Assembly: GCF_003201855.1 (NCBI RefSeq)
Contig: NZ_QJKI01000001.1
Location: 124,001-188,000 of the forward strand
Source of the DNA: Rivihabitans pingtungensis
GTDB lineage: Bacteria; Pseudomonadota; Gammaproteobacteria; Burkholderiales; Aquaspirillaceae
Direction: 5' to 3'
Length of the DNA stretch: 64,000 nt
Part shown: piece by piece, positions 49,007 to 59,921 of the stretch
Layout: every line of letters starts with the position of its first letter
How positions within the stretch are numbered: position 1 is the first letter of the stretch
Translations under genes and position numbers: made by a program
Notes under the pieces: generated by a model
The model's database searches: none
What the model was told of the DNA's origin: nothing
Seen by the model: only the letters and a program-made list of their open reading frames with translations

Positions 49007-51846
49007 TGGCCTGGCCCCGTGGCAGCGGGCAGCGGGAAACCCTGGTTTTGTAGAGCGGTGAAAATGGCGGCGAAGTTGTCGGCGGAGAGGGCTTGGGCGC
49101 CGCGCGGCATCAGGGTGTCGGCGATCCAGGCGAGCATTTCATCGGTGCGATGGCAAAAATCCTTGACCAACAACACTTCATCGCGCGTTTCGGGTGAAAG
49201 CTCCGCCAAACTAAACTCATCAAGCAAGTCCTGGTGCGATTCAGCTTCTTCCTTCCAGTGACGCAAATATGGTAAGCGATGCTTGACTGGGCTGAGCGGC
49301 AATGACTCTGGCAAGCATGGCACAATGCGTCGGCAAAATTCAGCTTTATCACCCAAGCTGGACTGATACAAATAGAGTAATTCACGCATGCAGTACGGTG
49401 AGCGCAAATATTTATCATCCAGCAATACCAACACATGCCGGCTTTGGCCAATTTCGCGCATAAATGCAGAAATCCAGTCCCCCGTGCGCATTTTTCTCTT
49501 GTCGTAAATCAGCTGGCAACCATGCTGGGTAAAAGCTGTCTCCAATTGTGCTAATAATTCAGTGTTGGCCTCACCCCAGCCATACGATACATACACGGTG
49601 GGCTTGGCGTCTGGCGGGCTGCCCGGTTGCAAACGTTGTACCGGGTCATCGTGATGCGATGCCTTACGGTCTTGCGCTGGAGTGTGCGCCCGCGAGCGTT
49701 GCCAGCTCACCTCTGGCCGCTGCCCCTGTGTGTTGCGCTCGACAGTGCTTAACAAATCCTCCAGCCAGCCTTGCACCTCGGCCATTTTATTTTCCTGTGC
49801 CACATGGGCCTGCCACACTAGCCGGCCAGCACCTGGCTGCTGCGGGTCGATATCCGGCTGCGCCTCCAGCAAAAAAGTCGCCTGCATCCTTTGATCAAAA
49901 AAACACACGCCATAGCGCCAGTACACGGCATGCACACCAGCACGGCGGCCGATGGCGCACAACAGTGCTTTCATCACGCCATCGTGCAAAAAGCGGTAGT
50001 TTAGCCAGACTTCCAAATGGGCTTCCACTCTGCGCCATTTATCATCAATTTTCTCTTGTGTCTCACTGCGTTCAGGCAATAAATCTGGGGCAAGGTAATG
50101 TGTTTTCTTGGGGTGATCCCAATCCTGGTTCACAGGAAAGCATGCGCCACACTGTTCCATCAGGGAAATGAACAAGGCCTGCTCGTTTGACGAATATTTA
50201 CCCCGCCACACCAGTTCATCCAAGATTTCTTGATCAAACACCCTGCCTTGCCGACGCAGCAGCGGCAGACTGCGCTGCCGATTCAGCACGGCATATACGC
50301 CATCCAGTGCCCATTGCTGATCGAGAATCAGCTGATCCCCAAACAAACCTGGCCGGTAAAACACCTCACCGCTGCCGTGCAAATAATGCAGCACCACCTC
50401 GGGCGGCGCACTGGCGTGGTGGACGCGGCATAATGTCTCAAACTCAGCACGGGGCAAGGTGCGCGCCCCCTTGCTACAGCGCGCGCGCAGGGTGTCACCG
50501 ACGGCCACCCAACTGGCTGGCAACAACACCTGGCCATAACGCTCCAGTAACAGCTGCGCTTGATCCTGAATGCTTGTCAACAAACTGCTCATGCCCGATT
50601 GGTTTTTTGCGCTGCAAGCGGTGTAGCGCAAATAGCGCAAGCCATGCTCTGCCGGTAAAGGAGGCAGCACGCTGTCTTGCTGTCGATCGCACTTGGACTG
50701 CACCACCACCACGGCGGCACTCTCCCCCGCCACATCGCGCACCATGGCCAGCCAATACGCCAGCGGCCGGTGGCGCATAGCCACGCCATGCTCGGCATAT
50801 GGCTGCGCGGTTTCCAATTCTGGGTTCCACACAATCACAAACAGTGCGCGCTCGTCCATGAATAGTGCATGGGTGCCATGATAAATATCCTGGCCGCCAA
50901 AATCCCAGACATGAGCGACGATCTCCGGCTTATCTTCATTAGCTGAGATTAGAGTGATTTTGCCTAAGTCAATGCCGTGGGTGGAGGGGATGTTGGGATC
51001 AAATGCTTGATCATTCAATCGCCGACAGATTTGGGTTTTGCCGGCTGAGCCATTACCCAGTACAAATAGCTTGATACGGTGATTGTCTGCCTGGCCTTGG
51101 TCAAGATCGGCACGCCAGGCTTTTAGGCGGGGGAGGCAGTTGTCTGGATTAAAAAATTCAGGCTGTGAGGCTAATTCATTTGGTGCAATAAGTAAACTAT
51201 TACAGCTCAGCATTTCTAGTTCTTTAGCGCCCTCCAAGATGCTGCTTCCTGGTTGGCAAGAAAGTGGGATTGCGTCAATTAAATACAGGGCTTTTAATTT
51301 AGGTAGTTTCAATATGGGCGCTAAATCGCTTAAATTATTGCATCCGTCTAGCACTAGTTGCCGCAGGTTGGCCTGCGAAGCCAGCGGCGAGAGATCAGTC
51401 AGCTTGTAGTTCCAACTCAAATCCAAGAGCTTCAAGTTTTTGAACGAAGTCAGTAGCGATATATTAGTTAACGAATGGCATCTGAACAGCTTCAAATGCT
51501 GTAGGGTAGCCAGTGAAGCCAGTGGCGATAAGTTTGCTTGGCAGTCGTACAAGCCCAAGTGCTGTAAGTTAGCTAGCGTAGTTAGCGGTGATAAATCACA
51601 CAGTTCGTTGCATAGCCATAAATTTACCTTCTGTAAAGCCGGTAACTGCTTTAATGCGGTTACATCTACCACACGACGATGAGGTAGAAACTGAAACCAG
51701 TTTACCTGCTCCAGCCCCGCCACCGACGCCGGCACCATCTCAATATCCAGCCCGGACAAGTCCAGCTTCTCCACCCCACTCGCCCGCACTTCCTCAATCC
51801 GCCGTTCCGCTTCCAGTTCCAGCCAATCCTTGCTCACGTCACTCAT
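49003..51846 (-). CDS. LRR-Roc-COR-TIR multidomain protein (Roco family with TIR effector)
   Basis: This 947-residue protein starts MSDVSKDWLELEAERRIEEV. Residues about 30-220 are leucine-rich repeats of internalin-like spacing (LSPLASLATLQHLKLFRC). A Roc GTPase follows, with P-loop GNGSAGKT (about 261-268) and switch WDFGGQDIYHG (about 313), then a COR dimerisation region (about 420-650), a charged linker, and a TIR domain beginning PTVYVSYGWGEAN near 747. The TIR ends with SPYCMRELLYLYQ, whose Glu (about 821) fits the NADase catalytic position. TIR domains of this type destroy NAD in bacterial immunity, so sensing by LRR/Roc and killing by TIR is the likely logic (inferred). It is terminally coupled to the DUF2834 gene. 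Confidence 0.88.
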   Translation of the reverse strand: MSDVSKDWLELEAERRIEEVRASGVEKLDLSGLDIEMVPASVAGLEQVNWFQFLPHRRVVDVTALKQLPALQKVNLWLCNELCDLSPLTTLANLQHLGLYDCQANLSPLASLATLQHLKLFRCHSLTNISLLTSFKNLKLLDLSWNYKLTDLSPLASQANLRQLVLDGCNNLSDLAPILKLPKLKALYLIDAIPLSCQPGSSILEGAKELEMLSCNSLLIAPNELASQPEFFNPDNCLPRLKAWRADLDQGQADNHRIKLFVLGNGSAGKTQICRRLNDQAFDPNIPSTHGIDLGKITLISANEDKPEIVAHVWDFGGQDIYHGTHALFMDERALFVIVWNPELETAQPYAEHGVAMRHRPLAYWLAMVRDVAGESAAVVVVQSKCDRQQDSVLPPLPAEHGLRYLRYTACSAKNQSGMSSLLTSIQDQAQLLLERYGQVLLPASWVAVGDTLRARCSKGARTLPRAEFETLCRVHHASAPPEVVLHYLHGSGEVFYRPGLFGDQLILDQQWALDGVYAVLNRQRSLPLLRRQGRVFDQEILDELVWRGKYSSNEQALFISLMEQCGACFPVNQDWDHPKKTHYLAPDLLPERSETQEKIDDKWRRVEAHLEVWLNYRFLHDGVMKALLCAIGRRAGVHAVYWRYGVCFFDQRMQATFLLEAQPDIDPQQPGAGRLVWQAHVAQENKMAEVQGWLEDLLSTVERNTQGQRPEVSWQRSRAHTPAQDRKASHHDDPVQRLQPGSPPDAKPTVYVSYGWGEANTELLAQLETAFTQHGCQLIYDKRKMRTGDWISAFMREIGQSRHVLVLLDDKYLRSPYCMRELLYLYQSSLGDKAEFCRRIVPCLPESLPLSPVKHRLPYLRHWKEEAESHQDLLDEFSLAELSPETRDEVLLVKDFCHRTDEMLAWIADTLMPRGAQALSADNFAAIFTALQNQGFPLPAATGPGQ

Positions 51847-51914
51847 TCCACCACCCCATCCCCTTCCACACATCCCCACATCATACCAAACACATACCCC
51901 ACCCCCACCCACAA

Positions 51915-51940
51915 AAAAGGACGCCCACAAGCGTCCTTTT
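51915..51940 (-). terminator. Intrinsic terminator of dnaJ
   Basis: A 10-bp stem AAAAGGACGC/GCGTCCTTTT with a 6-nt loop has A and T runs on both sides. It lies 34 bp past the dnaJ stop and before the start of the Roc-COR-TIR gene, which therefore needs its own promoter in the remaining 70 bp. Confidence 0.88.
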
Positions 51941-51973
51941 CTGCCTTACTCCACACCCTGACTCACTGAACAA

Positions 51974-53122
51974 TCAGTTAAAAAAGTCCTTCAGCTTGTC
52001 CATGAACGATTTGGCGCGGGGGTTTTGTGCGTCGTTGCTGTCGGCGCCTTCAGCTTCAAACTGGCGCAGCAGTTCTTTTTGCCGTTCGGTGAGTTTCACC
52101 GGGGTTTCCAGCACCACGTGGCAGAGCAGGTCGCCGAAGCTGGCGCCGCGCACGGATTTGATGCCTTTGCCGCGCAGGCGGAACACTTGGCCGGATTGGG
52201 TTTCGGCCGGGATTTTCAGCCGCGCCACGCCGTCGAGGGTGGGGATTTCGATTTCCCCGCCCAGGGCGGCGGTGCAGAAGCTGATGGGCATTTCGCAGTG
52301 CAGATCCTGGCCGTTGCGCTGGAACACGCTGTGTTCGCGGATGTGGGTGACCACGTACAGGTCGCCGGCCGGGCCGCCGTTGACGCCGGGTTCGCCTTCG
52401 CCGGCCAGGCGGATGCGGTCGCCTTCGTCCACGCCAGCGGGGATTTTGACGTTGAGGGTTTTGTTCTTTTTCACCCGGCCGCTGCCGTTGCACACATGGC
52501 AGGGTTCGGGGATGACTTTGCCGGTGCCGTGGCAGGTGGGGCAGGTTTGCTGGATGCTGAAAAAGCCTTGCTGCATGCGCACTTGGCCGTGGCCGCCGCA
52601 GGTTTGGCAGGTTTTCGGTTCGGTGCCGGGCTTGGCGCCGCTGCCGTGGCAGGTGTCGCAGGTTTCCACCGCCGGGATGCGCACTTGCTTTTCGCAGCCG
52701 CGCGCGGCTTCTTCCAGGGTGATTTCCATGTTGTAGCGCAAATCGGCGCCGCGATAGACATTGCTGCGCTGGCCGCCGCCTTGGCCGGCGCCGGCGCGGC
52801 CGCCAAAGATGTCGCCAAAGATGTCGGCAAAGGCGTCGCCAAAGCCGCCAAAACCAGCGCCGCCGGCGCCAAAGCCCGCGCCGCCGGCGTTGGGGTCTAC
52901 GCCAGCGTGGCCGTATTGGTCGTAGGCGGCGCGCTTTTGGCTATCAGAGAGGATTTCGTAGGCTTCTTTGATTTCCTTGAATTTCTCTTCGGCTTCTTTG
53001 CTGTCCGGGTTGCGGTCCGGGTGGTATTTCATTGCCAGCTTGCGGTAGGCCTTTTTGATGTCGTCTTCCGACGCATCGCGGTTCAGGCCCAAGAGCTCGT
53101 AAAAATCTTTTTTCGTGGCCAT
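51974..53122 (-). CDS. dnaJ: Chaperone protein DnaJ
   Basis: This Hsp40 co-chaperone has 382 residues. The J domain has the HPD in [10 protein letters not shown], followed by a Gly/Ala/Phe-rich region (about 75-120) and the zinc-binding domain with four CxxCxGxG motifs ([32 protein letters not shown]). It stimulates DnaK ATPase. It lies downstream of dnaK across a strong hairpin. Confidence 0.97.
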   Translation of the reverse strand: MATKKDFYELLGLNRDASEDDIKKAYRKLAMKYHPDRNPDSKEAEEKFKEIKEAYEILSDSQKRAAYDQYGHAGVDPNAGGAGFGAGGAGFGGFGDAFADIFGDIFGGRAGAGQGGGQRSNVYRGADLRYNMEITLEEAARGCEKQVRIPAVETCDTCHGSGAKPGTEPKTCQTCGGHGQVRMQQGFFSIQQTCPTCHGTGKVIPEPCHVCNGSGRVKKNKTLNVKIPAGVDEGDRIRLAGEGEPGVNGGPAGDLYVVTHIREHSVFQRNGQDLHCEMPISFCTAALGGEIEIPTLDGVARLKIPAETQSGQVFRLRGKGIKSVRGASFGDLLCHVVLETPVKLTERQKELLRQFEAEGADSNDAQNPRAKSFMDKLKDFFN

Positions 53123-53181
53123 GGCTGTTCATTCCTGCCGGCGCGCGCGGCGTCGGCGTGTGTGTAGGGCCGGCGTGCAAA

Positions 53182-53221
53182 GGGCACAGCCCAGAGAAGG
53201 GGGTCTCTGATGGCTGTGCCC
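53182..53221 (-). terminator. Strong hairpin between dnaK and dnaJ
   Basis: Nested perfect stems (GGGCACAGCC with GGCTGTGCCC, and CAGAGA with TCTCTG inside) lie 24 bp past the dnaK stop with no T run on the minus strand. It is more likely an mRNA-stabilising or attenuating hairpin that sets the dnaK:dnaJ ratio than a full terminator. Confidence 0.6.
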
Positions 53222-53244
53222 ACAGGCCGGTTGGCGAGGCGAAG

Positions 53245-55182
<1,938 letters not shown>

Positions 55183-55369
55183 GATTCAATTCCTTTCGCG
55201 TATCTTTTACTGATGGGATGACGGCACCGTGTATGGATTCAAGCGCTTAGTTGCGCCTGGCGGCAGTGTCATCCGTTGTGTGTCTTGTTTTGCCAGATAA
55301 GTGCGCTTGCCGGCTTTTCAAGTGGTTTTGCTGAACTTTTCTTGAGCTGGCCGGTCGCGCGCGGCGGGG

Positions 55370-55894
55370 TCAGCCCTTGGCCACCACCACCATGGCCGGG
55401 CGCAGCACGCGCTCGGCAATCTGATAGCCCTTTTGCATCACATGCACCACGGTGTTGGCTTCGGCGCCGGCGGCGTCCACCATGCTGATGGCCTGATGTT
55501 TGTGCGGATCGAGCTTTTCGCCTTGCGGGTTGATTTCCAGCAGCTGGAATTTTTCAAACGCCGAGGCCAGTTGCTTCAGGGTGAGATCCACGCCGTTTTT
55601 CAGCGCGTCAAACTGGCCGCTCTGGTCGGCCAGCGCCAGCTCCAGGCTGTCTTTCACCGGCAAGAGTTCGGCGGCGAACTTTTGCACGGCAAATTTATGC
55701 GCGGCTTGCAGATCTTCGGCGGCGCGGCGGCGCTGGTTTTCTTGCTCGGCGCGGGTGCGCAGGTATTGATCCTTGAGTTCGGCAACCTGGGCTTCCAGCT
55801 CGGCCACGCGCGCGCTAGCGTCAGCCGGGGCTTGCGCCTGCTGTGCGTTCAGTTCGTCGGCGGCGGGTTGTTGAGGGTTGTCTTGGGATTGCAT
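55370..55894 (-). CDS. grpE: Nucleotide exchange factor GrpE
   Basis: GrpE, 174 residues, is the nucleotide exchange factor of DnaK. A long N-terminal coiled coil ([28 protein letters not shown]) is followed by the C-terminal beta domain with [25 protein letters not shown]. The start [14 protein letters not shown] has GGAGGT 6 bp upstream; a longer upstream frame is rejected. A sigma-32-like promoter lies immediately upstream. Confidence 0.96.
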   Translation of the reverse strand: MQSQDNPQQPAADELNAQQAQAPADASARVAELEAQVAELKDQYLRTRAEQENQRRRAAEDLQAAHKFAVQKFAAELLPVKDSLELALADQSGQFDALKNGVDLTLKQLASAFEKFQLLEINPQGEKLDPHKHQAISMVDAAGAEANTVVHVMQKGYQIAERVLRPAMVVVAKG

Positions 55895-55921
55895 GGCGAC
55901 CTCCGTGAATAATGCTGCGAG

Positions 55922-55949
55922 AAGTAGGGGCATTGTGGCGAGTTTCAAC
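55922..55949 (-). promoter_or_regulatory. Sigma-32 heat-shock promoter for grpE
   Basis: On the minus strand GTTGAAA is followed, 12 nt after TTGAAA, by CCCCTACTT. This closely matches the sigma-32 consensus (CTTGAA, 12-16 nt, CCCCAT). It is placed about 30 bp before the grpE start. No CIRCE element (HrcA site) was seen. Confidence 0.75.
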
Positions 55950-56383
55950 CCCCTGTCGTGGCGCGATGGTGGTTTTCTCTGGGCCTGACGACAGGCAAAC
56001 GCTGATGGAGCAAGGCGTGCCGCGGGTGAGCGTGTTCGCTTGCGACAAGTAAATGACCGTGTTTTTACTATCTTGCAGTGCAAAATTTTCGGCTGCCGAA
56101 CACCGGTTTTCATTTACGAAAATGCGACATTTTTTTATTGCTGCGGCGCACACAGGACTGATTTTTTATGGTTTAATTCCCTACACAAAGTTGTACGAAA
56201 GCCTGCAAAACCGAGGTGAAAACACCCGGTTTGGCTGGTATCCGGTTGTGGCCATCCACCACAACCGTGCGCAAGCCGACACCGCCGCGCTCGCCATTTT
56301 TGCCTTGTTGCAGGGCAAAACAGGAATCACGGGCATGTCGCCCGTTTTAGGCCAATTTGAATACATTCTGGGGTAACAGAAAC
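55950..56383. promoter_or_regulatory. Divergent grpE-aceA regulatory region with two TTGC-N3-GCAA sites
   Basis: These 434 bp contain no convincing gene. Two nearly identical short palindromes are present: TTGCAGTGCAAAA at 56073-56085 and TTGCAGGGCAAAA at 56308-56320, the second 64 bp before aceA. They could bind a regulator of the glyoxylate bypass; RamB/ScfR-type factors prefer TTGCAA-like sites. An open frame at 56053-56376 is not protein-like. Confidence 0.4.
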
Positions 56384-57682
56384 ATGACGACTCGCGAACA
56401 ACGCATCGCTGCCATCGAAAAAGACTGGGCTGAAAATCCGCGCTGGGCTGGCATCAAGCGCGGCTACACCGCCGCTGACGTGGAGCGCCTGCGTGGCTCT
56501 TTCCCGGTCGAGTACACCCTGGCCCGCCGTGGCGCCGAGAAGCTGTGGAATCTGGTCAACAACGAACCGTACATCAACTGCCTGGGCGCCCTGACCGGCG
56601 GCCAAGCCATGCAACAGGTCAAGGCCGGCATCAAGGCCATCTACCTGTCCGGCTGGCAGGTTGCAGCTGACAACAACGAATACTCCGCCATGTACCCGGA
56701 TCAATCCCTGTACCCGGTGGACTCCGTGCCCAAGGTGGTTGAACGCATCAACAACGCCTTCACCCGCGCTGACGAAATCCAGCACTCCAAGGGCATCGAA
56801 GCCGGCGACAAGGGCTACATCGACTACCATGCTCCGATCGTGGCCGATGCTGAAGCCGGTTTCGGCGGCGTGCTGAACGCCTTCGAACTGATGAAGTCCA
56901 TGATCCGCGCCGGCGCCGCTGGCGTGCACTGGGAAGATCAGCTGGCTTCCGTGAAGAAGTGTGGCCACATGGGCGGCAAAGTGCTGGTGCCGACTCAAGA
57001 AGCCGTGCAAAAGCTGATCGCTGCCCGTATGGCTGCCGACGTGTACGGCGTGCCGACCCTGGTGATCGCCCGTACCGATGCCGAAGCCGCTGACCTGCTG
57101 ACTTCCGACTACGACGAAAACGACAAGCCGTTCCTGACCGGCGAGCGCACCTCCGAAGGCTTCTACAAGACCCGCAAGGGCCTGGACCAAGCCATCTCCC
57201 GCGCCATCGCCTACGCTCACTACGCCGACCTGGTGTGGTGCGAAACCGGCACCCCGGATCTGGAATTCGCTCGCAAGTTCGCCGAAGCCGTGCACAAGGT
57301 GCACCCGGGCAAGATGCTGGCTTACAACTGCTCGCCGTCGTTCAACTGGAAGAAAAACCTGGACGATGCCACCATCGCCAAATTCCAGCGCGAACTGGGC
57401 GCCATGGGCTACAAGTACCAGTTCATCACTTTGGCCGGTATCCACAACATGTGGTACAACATGTTCGACCTGGCCCAAGACTACGTCGCCCGCGGCATGT
57501 CGGCCTACGTTGAAAAGGTGCAAGAGCCGGAATTCGCCGCTCGCGAACGTGGCTACACCTTCGTGTCGCACCAGCAGGAAGTGGGCACTGGCTACTTCGA
57601 CGATGTGACCACCGTGATTCAAGGCGGCAAGTCCTCGGTGACCGCCCTGACCGGCTCCACCGAAGAAGAACAGTTCCACTAA
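56384..57682 (+). CDS. aceA: Isocitrate lyase
   Basis: This is the first enzyme of the glyoxylate bypass, splitting isocitrate to succinate and glyoxylate, 432 residues. The catalytic Cys193 is in [10 protein letters not shown], with [11 protein letters not shown] before it, [12 protein letters not shown], and [12 protein letters not shown]. The start [15 protein letters not shown] is chosen over an ATG nine codons upstream. Codon use is noticeably biased towards C-ending codons, as in highly expressed genes. Malate synthase is not adjacent. Two hairpins follow. Confidence 0.96.
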   Translation: MTTREQRIAAIEKDWAENPRWAGIKRGYTAADVERLRGSFPVEYTLARRGAEKLWNLVNNEPYINCLGALTGGQAMQQVKAGIKAIYLSGWQVAADNNEYSAMYPDQSLYPVDSVPKVVERINNAFTRADEIQHSKGIEAGDKGYIDYHAPIVADAEAGFGGVLNAFELMKSMIRAGAAGVHWEDQLASVKKCGHMGGKVLVPTQEAVQKLIAARMAADVYGVPTLVIARTDAEAADLLTSDYDENDKPFLTGERTSEGFYKTRKGLDQAISRAIAYAHYADLVWCETGTPDLEFARKFAEAVHKVHPGKMLAYNCSPSFNWKKNLDDATIAKFQRELGAMGYKYQFITLAGIHNMWYNMFDLAQDYVARGMSAYVEKVQEPEFAARERGYTFVSHQQEVGTGYFDDVTTVIQGGKSSVTALTGSTEEEQFH

Positions 57683-57770
57683 GATTTACCTCGCCGCCGG
57701 CCAGCCCGGCGGTCTGGGTCTACGATTTCGCATCACTCCAGGCGTTCTGCGCCTGGCATCGACCCTCTGG

Positions 57771-57800
57771 CCCCATCAGCTCACCCTGGTGGGGTTTTTT
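57771..57800 (+). terminator. Intrinsic terminator of aceA
   Basis: Stem CCCCATCAG/CTGGTGGGG (one wobble pair) with a 6-nt loop is followed by six T. A second hairpin, CCAGGCG/CGCCTGG, lies just upstream at about 57738-57756. Confidence 0.85.
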
Positions 57801-57953
57801 CATGGGCGTTCACTTTTGGCCCAGATCAAGTTTCCGTCATGTTGTCGCCATTTTTTGTCTGGCCCGCTGTGGGTGACGGAATCCCCGTGCTATAAATAAA
57901 CCAAGGAGATAAAACGTCGCCTATCGAACATCGGCATGTCGATGGGCTTCATA

Positions 57954-58066
57954 AGAGTCGCTAACAAAACCCAGCGAAGCGGCCCTGGCTAGGCGTGTGA
58001 CCGTAGACAGTACAAGCAGTACGGCAAGGTCACACAACAACGCCAGGGGGTTTTGTTAGCGGCTCT
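57954..58066 (-). repeat. Dispersed palindromic element, full copy in inverse orientation
   Basis: On the minus strand it reads AGAGCCGCTAACAAAACCCC, CTGGCGTTGTTGTGTGACC, GTCTACGGTCACACGCC and GGGTTTTGTTAGCGACTCT, very close to the copy at 27346. It fills most of the gap between aceA and the GGDEF gene; the rest of 57683-58123 holds the aceA hairpins and a TTCCGTCA/TGACGGAA inverted repeat. Confidence 0.93.
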
Positions 58067-58123
58067 AAATACGGGGCGCCGCCAGCATCACAGGACAGCA
58101 GCCCAAGACAAGGAGGACGCATC

Positions 58124-58690
58124 ATGCCGCTCAATCTGGAAACCCTCAGGCTGGTTGCCCAACTGCACCATGCGTACCAAAACCGCCAACGCGACCCGCT
58201 CACCCAGGCGTTTGCCCGCAGCAGCGGCGAAGAAGTGCTGGCGCTGCAATTTGAAGTGGCCGAGCGCAGCAACACGCCGCTGACCGTGGCGGTGCTGGAC
58301 ATTGACCGGCTGAGCGAAGTCAACGAACGCCACAGCCACCCGCATGGCGACCAATTGCTGGCGGATTTGCCCAAGCACATCGCCAAAACCCAGCGCCAGG
58401 GCGATATGCTGGTGCGCTGGAGCGGCAAGCGCTTTTTGCTGATGCTGCCCAACACCAGCCTGGAACACGCCCGGATTGCGCTGGAGCGTTTTCGCAAACA
58501 TGGCTTTGGCCTGCGCCCGGATGGCCAGCCGGTGACCTTGAGCATCGGCGTGGCCGAGCGGCAGGCGGATGCGCTGGCCAGCTGGACGGTACTGGTGGAA
58601 AAAGCCGAAGCGCGCGCGCTTCGCGTCAAACAGGAAGGCCGCGACGGTGTGCGCGGAGATGACGAAGTGCAACACGCCCACGCTGCCTGA
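58124..58690 (+). CDS. Degenerate GGDEF-domain protein
   Basis: This 188-residue protein has a diguanylate-cyclase-like fold: DPLTQAF (compare DxLTGLxNR), VAVLDIDRLSEVNERHSHPHGDQLL and LSIGVAERQ. The GGDEF active-site loop reads SGKRF in RWSGKRFLLMLPN, so cyclase activity is very unlikely. No inhibitory RxxD site or other domain is seen. It may bind c-di-GMP or GTP, or act by protein contacts. It stands alone. Confidence 0.78.
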   Translation: MPLNLETLRLVAQLHHAYQNRQRDPLTQAFARSSGEEVLALQFEVAERSNTPLTVAVLDIDRLSEVNERHSHPHGDQLLADLPKHIAKTQRQGDMLVRWSGKRFLLMLPNTSLEHARIALERFRKHGFGLRPDGQPVTLSIGVAERQADALASWTVLVEKAEARALRVKQEGRDGVRGDDEVQHAHAA

Positions 58691-58700
58691 TTGACCAAGC

Positions 58701-58748
58701 GCGGTTAACAAAACGCCGGCCGGATGGGGGGGTCCCCTCCGGCCGGCG
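58701..58748 (+). terminator. Hairpin after the GGDEF-like gene, with an element end fragment
   Basis: GCGGTTAACAAAACGCC resembles one end of the dispersed element and runs into a perfect 11-bp stem CGCCGGCCGGA/TCCGGCCGGCG (58714-58748). There is no T run, so termination would be inefficient or of a different kind. Confidence 0.5.
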
Positions 58749-58825
58749 CTGCGTTCGCCGGCTCAGGGCAAATCTGCTAGACTGCGCAGCCCGCCGCCCG
58801 AGCGCGGTATTTTGATGTTGTTCAC

Positions 58826-59335
58826 GTGTTGTCGTCCCGTTCTGCCCTGCTGGCCGTGCAGCCCATGCAAGCCAGCGATCTGCCGGCCATTCTGGCCATT
58901 CAGCGTCTGTGTTATCCCGCACATCTGATCGAACCCGCCGCCGCGCTGCAATCGCGCCGGCAACGCGCGCCTGGCCATTGTTGGGTGGCGCGCCGGGGTG
59001 GCCAGGTGCTGGGCTATCTGTTTTCTCACCCCTGGCAACGCGCCAGCCTGCCCAAGCTGGGGCAAGACCTGCCCGCCCTGCCGCCTGCGCCGGACTGCCT
59101 GTTTTTGCACGATCTGGCGGTGCACCCGGATGGGCGCGGCCAGAAAGTGGCCGAGCAGCTGTTGCACGCCAGCTACCGGCCGGCGCGCGCCGCCGGGCTG
59201 CGTCATGGCCGGCTGGTGGCGGTGGAAGGCGCTGACGCCTTTTGGGCCCGCCATGGCTATCGCCGGCAAAGCGAGGCCGCCAGCGGGCTCTGCGGCTATG
59301 GCGAGCAGGCGGTGTTGATGGATTGCCTGCTGTAG
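58826..59335 (+). CDS. GNAT family N-acetyltransferase
   Basis: This 169-residue GNAT-fold protein has the acetyl-CoA-binding motif LHDLAVHPDGRGQKVAEQLL (near 95-115) and a C-terminal FWARHGYRRQSEAAS. The substrate is unknown. The start is GTG at 58826; an ATG 13 codons later is an alternative. A long hairpin at 59342-59380 (CGTGAGCC...GGCTCACG) follows it. Confidence 0.8.
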   Translation: MLSSRSALLAVQPMQASDLPAILAIQRLCYPAHLIEPAAALQSRRQRAPGHCWVARRGGQVLGYLFSHPWQRASLPKLGQDLPALPPAPDCLFLHDLAVHPDGRGQKVAEQLLHASYRPARAAGLRHGRLVAVEGADAFWARHGYRRQSEAASGLCGYGEQAVLMDCLL

Positions 59336-59459
59336 GCCAATCGTGAGCCCTCACCAGGCAAACGCGGGTGGGGGCTCACGAGCCACGCGTGTAGACAGGA
59401 TAAAGGCAGCCAGGCTGGCTTTTGCGCCGTCCTGGCTTTTTGCGGTTGACGGCCGGGAA

Positions 59460-59801
59460 TCACTCCAGCGCCGGCAAACCATGCAGTGCCCGCGCCCGGT
59501 GACAGGCGTCTTCAAACACGCCGATCTCGGCACGCGCGCCAAACTCGCGACAGGGCGACGGCCGCTCGTGATAAATCCCGCAGTGCACCGCCTCGCCAAT
59601 CTTGCCCACCAAGGCCAAACACCGTGGCCGCGCATAATCCGTGCCGCGCAGGCGGTACAAGGTGTCGGTTTCGGCGTCGGCCAGCCCAGCCGGCACCCGC
59701 CCCCCTTCGCTATCCAGCTCCGAGACATGAAACGTCACCCGGAATGCCGCGCAACACGCGCCGCATTGCATGCAGATCGATTGGGGAGAGCAAGAAGCCA
59801 T
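59460..59801 (-). CDS. YkgJ family cysteine-cluster protein
   Basis: This 113-residue protein has MQCGACCAAFRV (CxxCxxCC-like cluster) near the N terminus, RPRCLALVG, and CGIYHERPSPCREF. It is a member of the YkgJ/Fe-S oxidoreductase-like family, which likely binds zinc or an Fe-S cluster; function unknown. The start MASCSPQSICMQCG is favoured over one 12 codons upstream. It is divergent from the S24 gene, sharing a 120-bp promoter region. Confidence 0.85.
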   Translation of the reverse strand: MASCSPQSICMQCGACCAAFRVTFHVSELDSEGGRVPAGLADAETDTLYRLRGTDYARPRCLALVGKIGEAVHCGIYHERPSPCREFGARAEIGVFEDACHRARALHGLPALE

Positions 59802-59862
59802 GGCGAAATCCTGTGTGTGCAGCCAGAAAACCCGCAAGCTTAGCGCGATTTGCCAACATGGG

Positions 59863-59891
59863 TTTAATTACCGTGTAATTACGCATATAAT
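59863..59891 (+). promoter_or_regulatory. Promoter with palindromic operator for the S24/UmuD-like gene
   Basis: TAATTAC-CGT-GTAATTA at 59865-59881 is a perfect 7-3-7 palindrome. A consensus -10 TATAAT lies at 59886-59891 and a plausible -35 TTTAAT at 59863-59868 (17-bp spacer), so the palindrome occupies the promoter spacer where a repressor would block RNA polymerase. It may also affect the divergent ykgJ gene. It is not a CTGT-N8-ACAG LexA box. Confidence 0.65.
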
Positions 59892-59921
59892 TCGTCACAG
59901 TCACGCAATCAGAGGCCGATC

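Noticed and set aside
55183..55369. HrcA/CIRCE site before dnaK
   Set aside because: No TTAGCACTC-N9-GAGTGCTAA inverted repeat is present; only a weak sigma-32-like pair was seen.
56053..56376. 107-codon open frame upstream of aceA
   Set aside because: No family features, weak start context, and it overlaps the putative regulatory sites; treated as non-coding.
59336..59459. Terminator or RNA gene between the GNAT and ykgJ genes
   Set aside because: The hairpin at 59342-59380 is clear but lacks a T run or any known RNA family features, so it is only mentioned with the GNAT gene.
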